This document shows positions 1 to 7,293 of a stretch of 64,000 bases of DNA, piece by piece; position 1 is the first letter of the stretch; the number at the start of each line of letters is the position of its first letter. The stretch comes from RZYX01 sp036654375 (GTDB taxonomy: Bacteria; Bacillota; Clostridia; Oscillospirales; Acutalibacteraceae), in the NCBI GenBank assembly GCA_036654375.1, contig JAVVSD010000006.1, positions 1 to 64,000 of the forward strand. The letters run 5' to 3'. A program made the translations under genes and the position numbers. The notes under the pieces are model-generated. The model ran no database searches, was not told the DNA's origin, and worked only from the letters and a program-made list of their open reading frames with translations.

Positions 1-177
1 TTGGTTCGTTTCTTTGGCAGGCAAAGAAATGAATAAACATATAACTTAAAGCAAACCCACACAAGTGAAAGCTAAAATCTTGGTTTTCTTCTTTAAACTA
101 ACGCTTATTTTGTAATTTGATTTATTAATTACAAAAGCGGTTTGTTCATTTCTTTTATTTCAAAAGAAACGAACCAA
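1..177. repeat. MITE-like element with 38-bp imperfect terminal inverted repeats
   Basis: Bases 1-38 pair with bases 140-177 as an imperfect inverted repeat: 32 of 38 positions match and the outer 15 are identical. Each arm can also fold on itself (TTCTTT...AAAGAA in the left arm, TTCTTTT...AAAAGAA in the right). The interior is AT-rich and has no convincing reading frame. Size and symmetry fit a non-autonomous miniature element or a large extragenic palindrome. The element begins at the window edge, so its left end and any target-site duplication cannot be judged. Confidence 0.6.
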
Positions 178-191
178 AGAAAGGAAACAAA

Positions 192-226
192 GGGAAACCA
201 AAATGTCATCCGTTATTTGGTTTCCC
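192..226. repeat. Perfect 11-bp inverted repeat (hairpin)
   Basis: GGGAAACCAAA at 192-202 is exactly complementary to TTTGGTTTCCC at 216-226, with a 13-nt loop. It sits between the MITE-like element and the tandem array and may be part of the same mobile or repeated unit. There is no clear T-tract, so it does not look like a simple terminator. Confidence 0.6.
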
Positions 227-235
227 CTTGACCCC

Positions 236-556
236 TTCCTGTGCCACAGAGGTAGTTTGATGAAGGGGTTAGATTTAAAAAGAGAATTACTTCCTGTGCC
301 ACAGAGGTAGTTTAAAGATAGTTTTTAGATTTAAAAAGAGAACTAATTCCTGTGCCACAGAGGTAGTTTTATGAAGGGGTTAGATTTAAAAAGAGAATTA
401 ATTCTTGTGCCACGGAGCAATTTTGTAGATGGGGTTTAGATTTAAAAAGAGAATTAATTCCTGTGCCACGGAGGAAATTTGCAGCAGGGGTTAGATTTAA
501 AAAGAGAATTAATTCTTGTGCCACAGATAAAATTTGTACATGAGGTTTAGATTTAA
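236..556. repeat. Tandem array of six 55/56-bp repeats
   Basis: Units start at 236, 291, 347, 402, 458 and 513, giving periods of 55, 56, 55, 56 and 55 bp; the last copy is truncated. Each unit has a conserved block TTCYTGTGCCACRGA containing the mini-palindrome CTGTGCCACAG, about 10 variable bases, and a second block GGTTTAGATTTAAAAAGAGA or close to it. The variable part is far too short to be a CRISPR spacer. Copies differ mainly in the 10-nt variable stretch and in C/T changes at the palindrome. Function is unknown. The minus strand is open across part of the array because 111 bp equals 37 codons, but there is no start signal. Confidence 0.9.
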
Positions 557-673
557 ACACGGTTAATAAATAAGTTGTAAAATTTCAGATTTTTAAAGCA
601 AAGGTAGGGGCAATAGACTTTATGTTATGATTTGCAATATTGGAAAATTATAAGCCTTCAGCAACTGAAAATG

Positions 674-702
674 TTGAAGACTAATTATTATTATGGTATG
701 AT
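674..702 (+). promoter_or_regulatory. Promoter for rarA
   Basis: TTGAAG (674-679), a 17-bp spacer and TATGAT (697-702) lie 30 bp upstream of the rarA start, a good housekeeping sigma match. Bases 557-673, between the repeat array and this promoter, are AT-rich and show nothing else. Confidence 0.7.
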
Positions 703-731
703 ATATCCATTAATTTAACAGAGGTGATACT

Positions 732-1994
732 ATGTCCGCACCACTTGCAGACAGGCTTAGACCACAGACGCTTGACGATATTGTTGGGCAAGAACATTTG
801 CTGTCTGAGGGGCAGGCACTTAGAAATATTATTGCATCAGGTATGCTGCCCAACCTTGTTTTTTATGGGCCGTCAGGAATCGGAAAAACTACACTTGCGA
901 GCATTATTGCAAAGTCAACAAACAGAACACTCCGCAAGCTTAACGGCACAAATGCTTCAATAGCGGACATCAAGGATATTGTGGCAGAGCTTGATACGCT
1001 TTCTGCTCCAAACGGGATTTTGCTGTATCTTGACGAGATACAATATTTTAATAAAAAGCAACAGCAGTCACTGCTTGAGTATATTGAAAATGGCTCAATA
1101 ACTCTAATAGCTTCAACAACGGAAAATCCGTATTTTTATGTGTATAATGCTATTCTCAGTCGTTCAACAGTGTTTGAATTTAAGCCTGTTTCTCCTGTTG
1201 AAATTGAGCGCGCGGTAGTGCGTGCATTTGACTTTTTGAGCAAAGAGTCTGGAGAAAAAATCGAGCTTGAAGATGGAGTTGCAACCTATATTTCTACCGC
1301 TTGTGGAGGAGATGTTAGAAAAGCAATAAACGCGGTTGAGCTGTGCTATTTTGCAACAATATCACAAGATAACACCAGAAAAATATCTGTACAAACTGCC
1401 AAGGAACTCGCGCAACGCTCTTCAATGAAATATGACAGAGGCGGGGATGAGCATTACGATATTGTTTCGGCGTTTCAGAAGTCAATGAGAGGCTCTGACC
1501 CAGACGCAGCGTTACACTATCTGGCACGACTGCTTGATGCAGGAGATTTGCCTTCGGCAACACGCAGGCTTCTTGTTTGTGCTTGTGAGGATGTTGGACT
1601 TGCATACCCTATGATAATTCCAATTGTTAAGGCAGCGGTGGACACAGCGTTGCAGGTGGGGCTTCCAGAGGCAAGGATTCCTCTTGCGGACGCAGTCATA
1701 CTTGTATGTAATTCGCCTAAGTCGAATTCGGCATATCTTGCGTTTGACAATGCGATGGCAGACTTGCACAAAGGCAATTTGGGAACAATACCACGCCATT
1801 TGCAAAATATGCACTTTGACGGAGATGACAATAAAAACAAAGGGCAGTTTTACAACTACCCTCACGACTATAAAAACCATTGGACAAGCCAACAATATCT
1901 TCCTGATACACTCAAAAATGCTAAATATTATGAGTTTGGCGATAATAAAACTGAACAGGCCGCCAAGGAATATTGGTCAAGAATCAAAGATTAA
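732..1994 (+). CDS. rarA: Replication-associated recombination protein A (RarA/MgsA, AAA+ ATPase)
   Basis: RarA is a clamp-loader-like AAA+ ATPase that acts at stalled replication forks and single-strand DNA ends. The 420-aa protein has Walker A GPSGIGKT (46-53), Walker B LLYLDEIQ (97-104) and a sensor/arginine-finger segment STTENPYF...SRS (128-145). The C-terminal half carries the RarA oligomerisation region (SMRGSDPDAALHYLARLL, then CACEDVGLAYP). Length and domain order are typical. The ATG follows GAGGTG with normal spacing. The gene has its own promoter and its 3' end overlaps a convergent small gene by 11 bp. The family is certain; the in vivo role is inferred from homologues. Confidence 0.95.
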   Translation: MSAPLADRLRPQTLDDIVGQEHLLSEGQALRNIIASGMLPNLVFYGPSGIGKTTLASIIAKSTNRTLRKLNGTNASIADIKDIVAELDTLSAPNGILLYLDEIQYFNKKQQQSLLEYIENGSITLIASTTENPYFYVYNAILSRSTVFEFKPVSPVEIERAVVRAFDFLSKESGEKIELEDGVATYISTACGGDVRKAINAVELCYFATISQDNTRKISVQTAKELAQRSSMKYDRGGDEHYDIVSAFQKSMRGSDPDAALHYLARLLDAGDLPSATRRLLVCACEDVGLAYPMIIPIVKAAVDTALQVGLPEARIPLADAVILVCNSPKSNSAYLAFDNAMADLHKGNLGTIPRHLQNMHFDGDDNKNKGQFYNYPHDYKNHWTSQQYLPDTLKNAKYYEFGDNKTEQAAKEYWSRIKD

Positions 1995-2244
1995 CAATGA
2001 CAACCGAAAGAACCAGACCAACTACAATAGCTGCCGCTGCTTTTGCTGTGGCAGTTTTCCAATTAACACTTTTGCGAACAGGCGGTGGCATACCGATGTT
2101 TCTTGTAAAATCCCAAGCTTGTTTTTGCAGCTTTTCTTTGTCCACGCTGTAGTATTCTGGCTTGACAAAGAGAAGAACTCTCTCAAAATAGTCATTTCCT
2201 GTATCTTTAATCTCCAAAACTTGCATATTTACCCCTTTAATCAT
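1984..2244 (-). CDS. Small tail-anchored membrane protein, unknown function
   Basis: About 86 aa, not recognised. The N-terminal half is soluble and charged (VLEIKDTGNDYFERVLLFVK). It is followed by a proline pair (GMPPPVRKSV) and one C-terminal hydrophobic helix rich in Ala and Val, as in a tail-anchored protein facing the cytoplasm. An ATG at 2250 sits only 2 nt from AGGAGG. The third codon, ATG at 2244, is 8 nt from it and is preferred. A further ATG at 2226 has AAAGGGG just upstream and is also possible. The stop lies inside the end of convergent rarA. Confidence 0.7.
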   Translation of the reverse strand: MIKGVNMQVLEIKDTGNDYFERVLLFVKPEYYSVDKEKLQKQAWDFTRNIGMPPPVRKSVNWKTATAKAAAAIVVGLVLSVVIVNL

Positions 2245-2250
2245 TTGCAT

Positions 2251-2639
2251 TACCTCCTGGCAATAGTTTTGGCAAGATTTGTGTCAAATATTCTCTCGGT
2301 TTGTCAAGTGTTTTTATTAAAATAAATATTGTGGACAATTAATCGCATTATACGGTGTGTATAGTGAAAAATTCAATCTATGTGGAAAACTCGGTGGAAA
2401 ATGTTCATAACTTTGCCTTTTTACCCCTATTTTATAGCGTTTTTCAGTTTTTTATGGCATTGTGGAGAAAATGCGGTTAAAAACCATAGTAATTACTTAT
2501 CGTTAAAACCTCTTTACAATCTCCAAAAATATCAGCGAATTGTACAATATTATTCAAAATATTCATGAAAAATGTCACTGTGAAAAAGCAACATAAAAAT
2601 CATGAAAATTCATCAAAATTTATCCTTGGATGTGAAATA
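2251..2639. other. Intergenic region with DnaA-box-like 9-mers
   Basis: About 390 bp of AT-rich DNA between a minus-strand small gene and ogg. It holds TGTGGACAA (2330-2338), TGTGGAAAA (2381-2389) and TGTGGAGAA (2461-2469), each one mismatch from the reverse DnaA box TGTGGATAA, and a palindrome AATTGTACAATATT near 2537. No convincing promoter or RNA was found. Short frames in this stretch lack ribosome binding sites and are not called as genes. Confidence 0.35.
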
Positions 2640-3461
2640 ATGGAAATAAAGCAAATTGAAAATAAAATACTTATAAAGAACCTTGCAAATTTTTCTGTCG
2701 AACTGTGCCTTAATTGCGGACAAGCATTTCGCTGGGAAAATAATAATGGAATTTGGCAGGGTGTTGTAAAAGAAAAACTGCTGAGAATAGAAGAAAAAGA
2801 AGAGGGGATTTTATTTCATACCTCTCTAAATGACTTTAACAATATTTGGTTTAACTATTTTGACCTTGGAAGAGATTATGAAGAAATTCTGCAAAAACTA
2901 AAAAAAGATAAAAACATTTTAATGGCGACAGAAGAGTTTTCAGGGATAAGAATATTAAATCAAGACCCTTGGGAAGCCTTGTGTTCCTTTATCATTTCTC
3001 AAAACAATAACATTCCACGAATAAAAGGAATAATAAGCAGGCTGTGTGAGAATTTTGGAAAGCCAATAGAAGAGGGGCTTTACACATTTCCAGGGGCGGA
3101 GGAGCTTTGCAATCTTTCACTCGATGATTTTGCTCCGCTTCGTGCAGGCTTTAGGAACAAATACATTCTTGATGCGGCACAAAAGGTTGCAAGCGGAGAA
3201 GTTGACATTTATAAATTAAAGGATATGCCAATTGAGCAGGCGTGTGAAGAGCTTTTGAAAATCAAGGGAGTTGGTGCAAAGGTTGCACAATGCACGCTTC
3301 TTTATGGCTGCGAACACATTGACGCGTTTCCTGTTGATGTCTGGGTAAAAAGAGTGATGTCAGAGCTTTATGAAAACGGGCTTCCGGAATGTACAAAAGG
3401 TTTTGAGGGAATTGCGCAGCAATACTTGTTTCACTGGCGACGAAATTCAAAAAACTTTTAA
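2640..3461 (+). CDS. ogg: 8-oxoguanine DNA glycosylase/AP lyase (OGG1 family)
   Basis: Bifunctional base-excision repair enzyme that removes 8-oxoguanine and cleaves the abasic site. The 273-aa protein has the N-terminal motif LNCGQAFRW and an HhH-GPD core with IKGVGAKVAQC, where Lys214 is the expected Schiff-base lysine. PVDVW follows, with catalytic Asp233. The 19-residue Lys-to-Asp spacing equals K249-D268 of human OGG1. The start at 2640 is chosen because the family similarity begins there; the frame is open to 2565, but that extension looks unrelated. The GNAT gene follows after 9 bp and is probably co-transcribed. Confidence 0.92.
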   Translation: MEIKQIENKILIKNLANFSVELCLNCGQAFRWENNNGIWQGVVKEKLLRIEEKEEGILFHTSLNDFNNIWFNYFDLGRDYEEILQKLKKDKNILMATEEFSGIRILNQDPWEALCSFIISQNNNIPRIKGIISRLCENFGKPIEEGLYTFPGAEELCNLSLDDFAPLRAGFRNKYILDAAQKVASGEVDIYKLKDMPIEQACEELLKIKGVGAKVAQCTLLYGCEHIDAFPVDVWVKRVMSELYENGLPECTKGFEGIAQQYLFHWRRNSKNF

Positions 3462-3470
3462 GGAGAAAGC

Positions 3471-3875
3471 ATGGATATACAATATAAAGAAACAAAAGAT
3501 TTTTCAAAGGCTGAGCTACAGGATTTGTTTTTGGCAGTTGAATGGGCCTCGGGGAAACACCCAGAAATCTTAGAGCAAGCCATGATAAACTACAACACTG
3601 TTTTTTCGGCATGGGATGGCAACAAGCTTGTTGGATTAATCAGTGCGTTGGATGACACGGTTATGACGGCATATATACAGTATGTGCTTGTAAGACCAGA
3701 CTATCAGGGATTTGGTATTGGCAGAGAGCTTGTAAAAATGACAAAGGAAAAATACAAGGAATTTTTACGCGTAATTCTTATTGCTGTAAATGGCGAAATA
3801 AATTTTTATAGAAACTGTGGATTTGAAGTTGAGACAGATACAACTCCAATGTCTATTTCAATACTTGAGGACTAA
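3471..3875 (+). CDS. GNAT family N-acetyltransferase
   Basis: A 134-aa acetyl-CoA-dependent acetyltransferase. The acetyl-CoA pyrophosphate loop is visible as VRPDYQGFGIGRELV (motif A) and is followed by FYRNCGFEVE (motif B), which is typical of the fold. The substrate cannot be inferred. The ATG follows AAGGAG with 5-nt spacing. It lies between ogg and the yeiH-type gene with gaps of 9 and 10 bp, which suggests one transcript. Confidence 0.88.
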   Translation: MDIQYKETKDFSKAELQDLFLAVEWASGKHPEILEQAMINYNTVFSAWDGNKLVGLISALDDTVMTAYIQYVLVRPDYQGFGIGRELVKMTKEKYKEFLRVILIAVNGEINFYRNCGFEVETDTTPMSISILED

Positions 3876-3885
3876 AGGAGAAAAA

Positions 3886-4896
3886 ATGATAAAAAAATAT
3901 TTTATGGGAATTCTCATTTGCATTGCAATTGCGATTCCTGCATGGTACCTTGGAAATCTTGTACCAGTTGTTGGTGGGCCTGTGTTTGCAATACTTGCAG
4001 GGATGGTTATCACGCTTTTTTTAAAAAACAAGACAAACCTTCAGGCAGGAATAAATTACACTTCAAAAAAGATCTTACAATATGCAGTTATACTGCTGGG
4101 CTTTGGGCTTAACCTTTCAACAATACTTAAAACAGGCAGTCAGTCCTTGCCGATAATTCTTGTAACGATATCAACTTCATTAATAGTTTCTTTTGTGCTT
4201 TGCAAGGTGCTAAAGATGCCAACAAAGATAGCAACGCTTATCGGAGTTGGCTCAAGTATTTGTGGAGGCTCTGCGATAGCTGCAACTGCACCCGTCATTG
4301 ATGCGGACGATGAGGACATTGCACAGTCAATTTCGGTAATCTTTTTGTTCAATGTAATTGCGGCACTGATATTTCCAACGCTTGGTGCGGCAATTGGGCT
4401 GTCAAACGAGGGCTTTGGCCTGTTTGCAGGAACAGCAATAAACGACACCTCATCAGTAACAGCCGCGGCAGCAGCATGGGACGGCATACATAGCAGCAAC
4501 ACACTCGACTCAGCAACAATTGTAAAACTGACGAGAACGCTTGCAATAATTCCAATAACACTTGTCCTTGCATTTTGGAGAACAAAAAAGGAAAAGAGCG
4601 AGCATGGTGGAAAGGTTGATATGAAAAAGATTTTTCCGTTTTTTATTTTATATTTTATCCTTGCATCAGTCATTACAACGATTGCAACAAGCTTTGGCGT
4701 TTCTGCAAGCTTTTTTAGTCCGTTCAAAATCCTCAGCAAGTTCTTTATAGTCATGGCAATGGCGGCAATTGGTCTTAATACAGACATTGTAAAGCTTGTG
4801 AAAAGTGGAGGAAAGCCTATTTTCCTTGGGCTGTGTTGCTGGATAAGCATCGCGTGTGTAAGCCTTGCAATGCAACATTTCATGGGAATATTTTAA
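3886..4896 (+). CDS. YeiH family putative sulfate exporter (UPF0324)
   Basis: A 336-aa polytopic inner-membrane protein of the YeiH/putative sulfate exporter family. It opens MIKKYFMGILICIAIAIP and runs through about ten hydrophobic segments. It includes the conserved GVGSSICGGSAIAA stretch and the matching second-half FAGTAINDTSSV motif, which together suggest an internal inverted repeat of the fold. The ATG at 3886 follows AAAGGAG. The substrate is uncertain: the family name is tentative, and sulfate or sulfonate export has been proposed for relatives. It is the last gene of the ogg-GNAT run. Confidence 0.88.
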   Translation: MIKKYFMGILICIAIAIPAWYLGNLVPVVGGPVFAILAGMVITLFLKNKTNLQAGINYTSKKILQYAVILLGFGLNLSTILKTGSQSLPIILVTISTSLIVSFVLCKVLKMPTKIATLIGVGSSICGGSAIAATAPVIDADDEDIAQSISVIFLFNVIAALIFPTLGAAIGLSNEGFGLFAGTAINDTSSVTAAAAAWDGIHSSNTLDSATIVKLTRTLAIIPITLVLAFWRTKKEKSEHGGKVDMKKIFPFFILYFILASVITTIATSFGVSASFFSPFKILSKFFIVMAMAAIGLNTDIVKLVKSGGKPIFLGLCCWISIACVSLAMQHFMGIF

Positions 4897-4917
4897 CTTG
4901 TTTTACTTCACTATAAT

Positions 4918-5200
4918 AAGGCATAGTAAAAGGCTCTTTGAAGGTAAGCTTGAAAGAACATATTTGATGTTAAATAGAAGTGATAAAAGCGGAAAATAAT
5001 GCAACTTTAAGTTGCGGGGCAAGTGCATTTGAGCAGACAGCAAAAGCTGTTCTCAAATCACAATAAAGCTGAGGACTGTTTTTACCAAGACTGCACAGAG
5101 ATATGTCGTTGTGTTGAAAAGGGCTGAAAAAAAGCCAATAGCGTGAGGAAGTCGTTGTTATTTTATGGATAGACAAAGAAAAGTATTAAAAACTCATTTC
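4918..5200 (+). ncRNA. Possible structured RNA (unassigned)
   Basis: The 450 bp between yeiH and the decarboxylase operon has no gene. A TATAAT (4912-4917) lacks a good -35. Downstream are several short stems: GCAACTTTAAGTTGC near 5000, a longer one of TTTGAG...ACAGC against GCTGT...CTCAAA around 5027-5058, and GGCTGAAAAAAAGCC at 5122-5135. Base composition is less AT-rich than other gaps here. No known RNA family could be recognised; tmRNA, RNase P and SRP RNA signatures are absent. Low-confidence candidate. Confidence 0.25.
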
Positions 5201-5230
5201 TAATTAGAGATGTATGTTTTTATCTGCAAT

Positions 5231-5276
5231 AAAAAGCCCCAATTGTAGTTATAAAGGACTACAATTGAGGCTTTTG
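5231..5276 (-). terminator. Rho-independent terminator of the decarboxylase operon
   Basis: GCCCCAATTGTAGT (5236-5249) pairs with ACTACAATTGAGGC (5258-5271) through a loop of 8. On the minus strand a TTTTT run follows, so it ends the oad operon. The plus strand has CTTTTG and could also stop read-through from yeiH. Confidence 0.88.
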
Positions 5277-5349
5277 TATATTGTTCGTTTCTACTGATTT
5301 TGTGGTGGTCGAGCTTTTTAATACTTAAACAAAAACAGCTGTTGGTTTA

Positions 5350-6531
5350 TTATTTTGCGCCAAAGAGTAAAAGGAAAAATCCGGCGGCAACTGCAGAGCC
5401 GATAACACCAGCAACATTAGGTCCCATAGCATACATGAGAAGGAAGTTAGATGGGTTTGCTTTTTGTCCCTCGGTCTGTGCAACGCGAGCAGCCATTGGA
5501 ACAGCTGAAACTCCAGCGGCACCGATGAGAGGATTAACCTTGCCTTTTGTGACAAAGCACATAAGCTTGCCGAGAAGAACTCCACCAACAGTTGCAAAAG
5601 CAAAGGCAATAAGCCCAAGACAGATGATGGCAAGAGTCTGAACCTTAAGGAATACAGCGCCGTTTGCAGTCGCACCAACGGTTACACCAAGCATGATTGT
5701 AACGATGTTGATAAGCGAATTTTGTGCCGTGTCGGAAAGCCGTTCTGTAACGCCTGACTCTCTGAACAGGTTGCCAAGCATAAGCATACCTATAAGAGCG
5801 GCAACATCTGGAATCATGAGTGTGCAAATTACTGTGACCACAACAGGGAAAATAATCTTTTCGGTCTTGCTGACCTTGCGAAGGTTTTCCATCTTGATTT
5901 CACGCTCTTTTTTTGTCGTAAGAGCGCGCATGATTGGAGGCTGGATAAGCGGGATAAGTGCCATATAGGAATATGCCGCGACGGCAATCGGCCCCAAAAG
6001 TTCGGGTGCCAATTTGGAGGTCAGGAATATTGCCGTGGGTCCGTCTGCACCTCCGATAATTGCGATAGAAGCTGCCTGCTCTGGTGTGAAAATTCCAATA
6101 GCAAGAGCGATGAGGAACGCAATAAAAATACCAAATTGTGCAGCAGCACCAAGCAAAAGGCTTGATGGACGAGCAAGTAAAGGACCAAAGTCTGTCATTG
6201 CGCCAACGCCAAGGAAAATAAGACAAGGGAATATACTGCTCTTAACGCCTGCATAAATCAGCCGCAAGACACCGCTGTCATACCAATGTGCTCCTGCTAC
6301 CAGTTGGGAGGCGTCCATAATTCCTGCGGGATCTGCCATAATTCCCGTCGAGGGAAGGTTTGCAAGTAACATACCAAAAGCTATCGGCAGAAGCAGAAGT
6401 GGCTCAAATTTTTTAACTATTGCCATGTACAAAAGTGCAAAGGCAACAAGCATCATAACACCCTGTTGCCAAGTCAAGGCGGCAAAGCCTGAGTTGGCAA
6501 TGGTTTCTCTGAATACATCAAGAATATTCAT
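5350..6531 (-). CDS. oadB: Sodium-translocating decarboxylase, beta subunit (OadB/GcdB/MmdB family)
   Basis: Membrane subunit that decarboxylates carboxybiotin and uses the free energy to pump Na+ outward. The 393-aa protein has many hydrophobic segments and carries the family motif GGADGPTAIFLTSKLAP (Asp in the ion path) and the C-terminal segment NVAGVIGSAVAAGFF. The start follows AAGGAGG with 6-nt spacing. It is the last gene of a four-gene minus-strand operon, 11 bp after the biotin carrier. The choice among oxaloacetate, glutaconyl-CoA and methylmalonyl-CoA systems rests on the linked alpha subunit. Confidence 0.95.
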   Translation of the reverse strand: MNILDVFRETIANSGFAALTWQQGVMMLVAFALLYMAIVKKFEPLLLLPIAFGMLLANLPSTGIMADPAGIMDASQLVAGAHWYDSGVLRLIYAGVKSSIFPCLIFLGVGAMTDFGPLLARPSSLLLGAAAQFGIFIAFLIALAIGIFTPEQAASIAIIGGADGPTAIFLTSKLAPELLGPIAVAAYSYMALIPLIQPPIMRALTTKKEREIKMENLRKVSKTEKIIFPVVVTVICTLMIPDVAALIGMLMLGNLFRESGVTERLSDTAQNSLINIVTIMLGVTVGATANGAVFLKVQTLAIICLGLIAFAFATVGGVLLGKLMCFVTKGKVNPLIGAAGVSAVPMAARVAQTEGQKANPSNFLLMYAMGPNVAGVIGSAVAAGFFLLLFGAK

Positions 6532-6542
6532 CCTTATCCTCC

Positions 6543-6920
6543 TTATAAGACGACAAGAACATCATCGGTATTAACAACGCTGCCCTTTGATACGAGAACC
6601 TGCTTGACAACACCGTCAGCAGGAGCAAAAATCTCATTTTCCATCTTCATTGCCTCAAGTACAACAAGAAGCTCTCCTGATTTAACACTTTGTCCAACGC
6701 TAACACTAACAGACATGATGTTGCCTGGCATTGGAGAAACAACATTTGTGCCTCCACTTACTGTGGCAGGTGCAGCTGCAGGTGTTGAAGAAGCAGGGGG
6801 TGCAGTGGAAACTGCAACGGGTGCTGAAACAGGAGCATCTGTAACGCTTGTAAGAATTGCATTACTCTCTGTAACTTCAACTTCATAATTTTTGTTATTT
6901 AAGGATACTACATATTTCAT
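6543..6920 (-). CDS. Biotin carboxyl carrier protein of the Na+-pumping decarboxylase
   Basis: A 125-aa biotin carrier that moves the carboxyl group from the alpha carboxyltransferase to the beta pump. The N-terminal part (residues 1-30) is followed by a flexible Ala/Pro/Thr linker (about 31-60). The C-terminal biotinyl/lipoyl domain has EAMKMENE, whose Lys is biotinylated. The carrier is a free protein here; in many OadA enzymes it is fused to the alpha chain. The start overlaps the end of the gamma-subunit gene by 4 bp, so the two are translationally coupled. Confidence 0.93.
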   Translation of the reverse strand: MKYVVSLNNKNYEVEVTESNAILTSVTDAPVSAPVAVSTAPPASSTPAAAPATVSGGTNVVSPMPGNIMSVSVSVGQSVKSGELLVVLEAMKMENEIFAPADGVVKQVLVSKGSVVNTDDVLVVL

Positions 6921-7279
6921 TGTTTTTTCTCCTCTAAAAGCTTGATAGATTTAAAACTTAACCTGTTCAGCGGAATACCACTCTGGTAGCTTACGATAGC
7001 CATAAGAACAGCGGCATCAGCCTCTGAAACATTTACAAGGTCAATTTTGCCTGCCGAATTTGTGTCGGAAAGTGGTGTTCCTGGGCTGACATGAGCAATA
7101 TTTATCGGTTCAGCAGAAGAGGAAGAATTATTGCCTTTTCGGGTTGAGAATACGCTGACAACCTTGGATATAATTACAACAGCAAGAGCAATAATTAAAA
7201 GTTCAATAAATACCATTGCAATACCTGTGACGGAAATTGTAAGTCCATCGAGCATTGTTAGGTCTTTGCCTGCTAACAT
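6917..7279 (-). CDS. oadG: Sodium pump decarboxylase, gamma subunit (OadG family)
   Basis: A 120-aa single-span membrane protein. The transmembrane helix (about residues 15-40, ISVTGIAMVFIELLIIALAV) is preceded by a short outside segment and followed by a hydrophilic tail. Gamma subunits bridge alpha and beta and stabilise the complex. The C-terminal region AVLMAIVSYQSGIPLNRLSF is the conserved segment found in many clostridial OadG-like proteins. It follows the alpha gene by 14 bp and overlaps the biotin-carrier gene by 4 bp. Confidence 0.85.
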   Translation of the reverse strand: MLAGKDLTMLDGLTISVTGIAMVFIELLIIALAVVIISKVVSVFSTRKGNNSSSSAEPINIAHVSPGTPLSDTNSAGKIDLVNVSEADAAVLMAIVSYQSGIPLNRLSFKSIKLLEEKKQ

Positions 7280-7293
7280 ACATTTAACCTCCG

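Noticed and set aside
236..556. CRISPR array
   Set aside because: Variable segments are only about 10 nt and the repeated parts make up most of each unit; no cas genes are near.
369..560. Minus-strand protein across the tandem repeats
   Set aside because: Open only because two units are 111 bp (37 codons). There is no ribosome binding site and the peptide is a translation of non-coding repeats.
2380..2568. 62-aa plus-strand frame upstream of ogg
   Set aside because: No ribosome binding site, odd aromatic-rich composition, and it lies in an AT-rich spacer.
2251..2639. Chromosomal origin
   Set aside because: DnaA-box-like sites exist, but dnaA, dnaN, rpmH and a clear DNA-unwinding element are absent.
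4140..4883. 247-aa minus-strand frame inside yeiH
   Set aside because: Antisense shadow of a membrane-protein gene, with no start signal and no family resemblance.
4970..5176. 68-aa minus-strand frame
   Set aside because: No start signal; it covers the stems of the possible RNA region.
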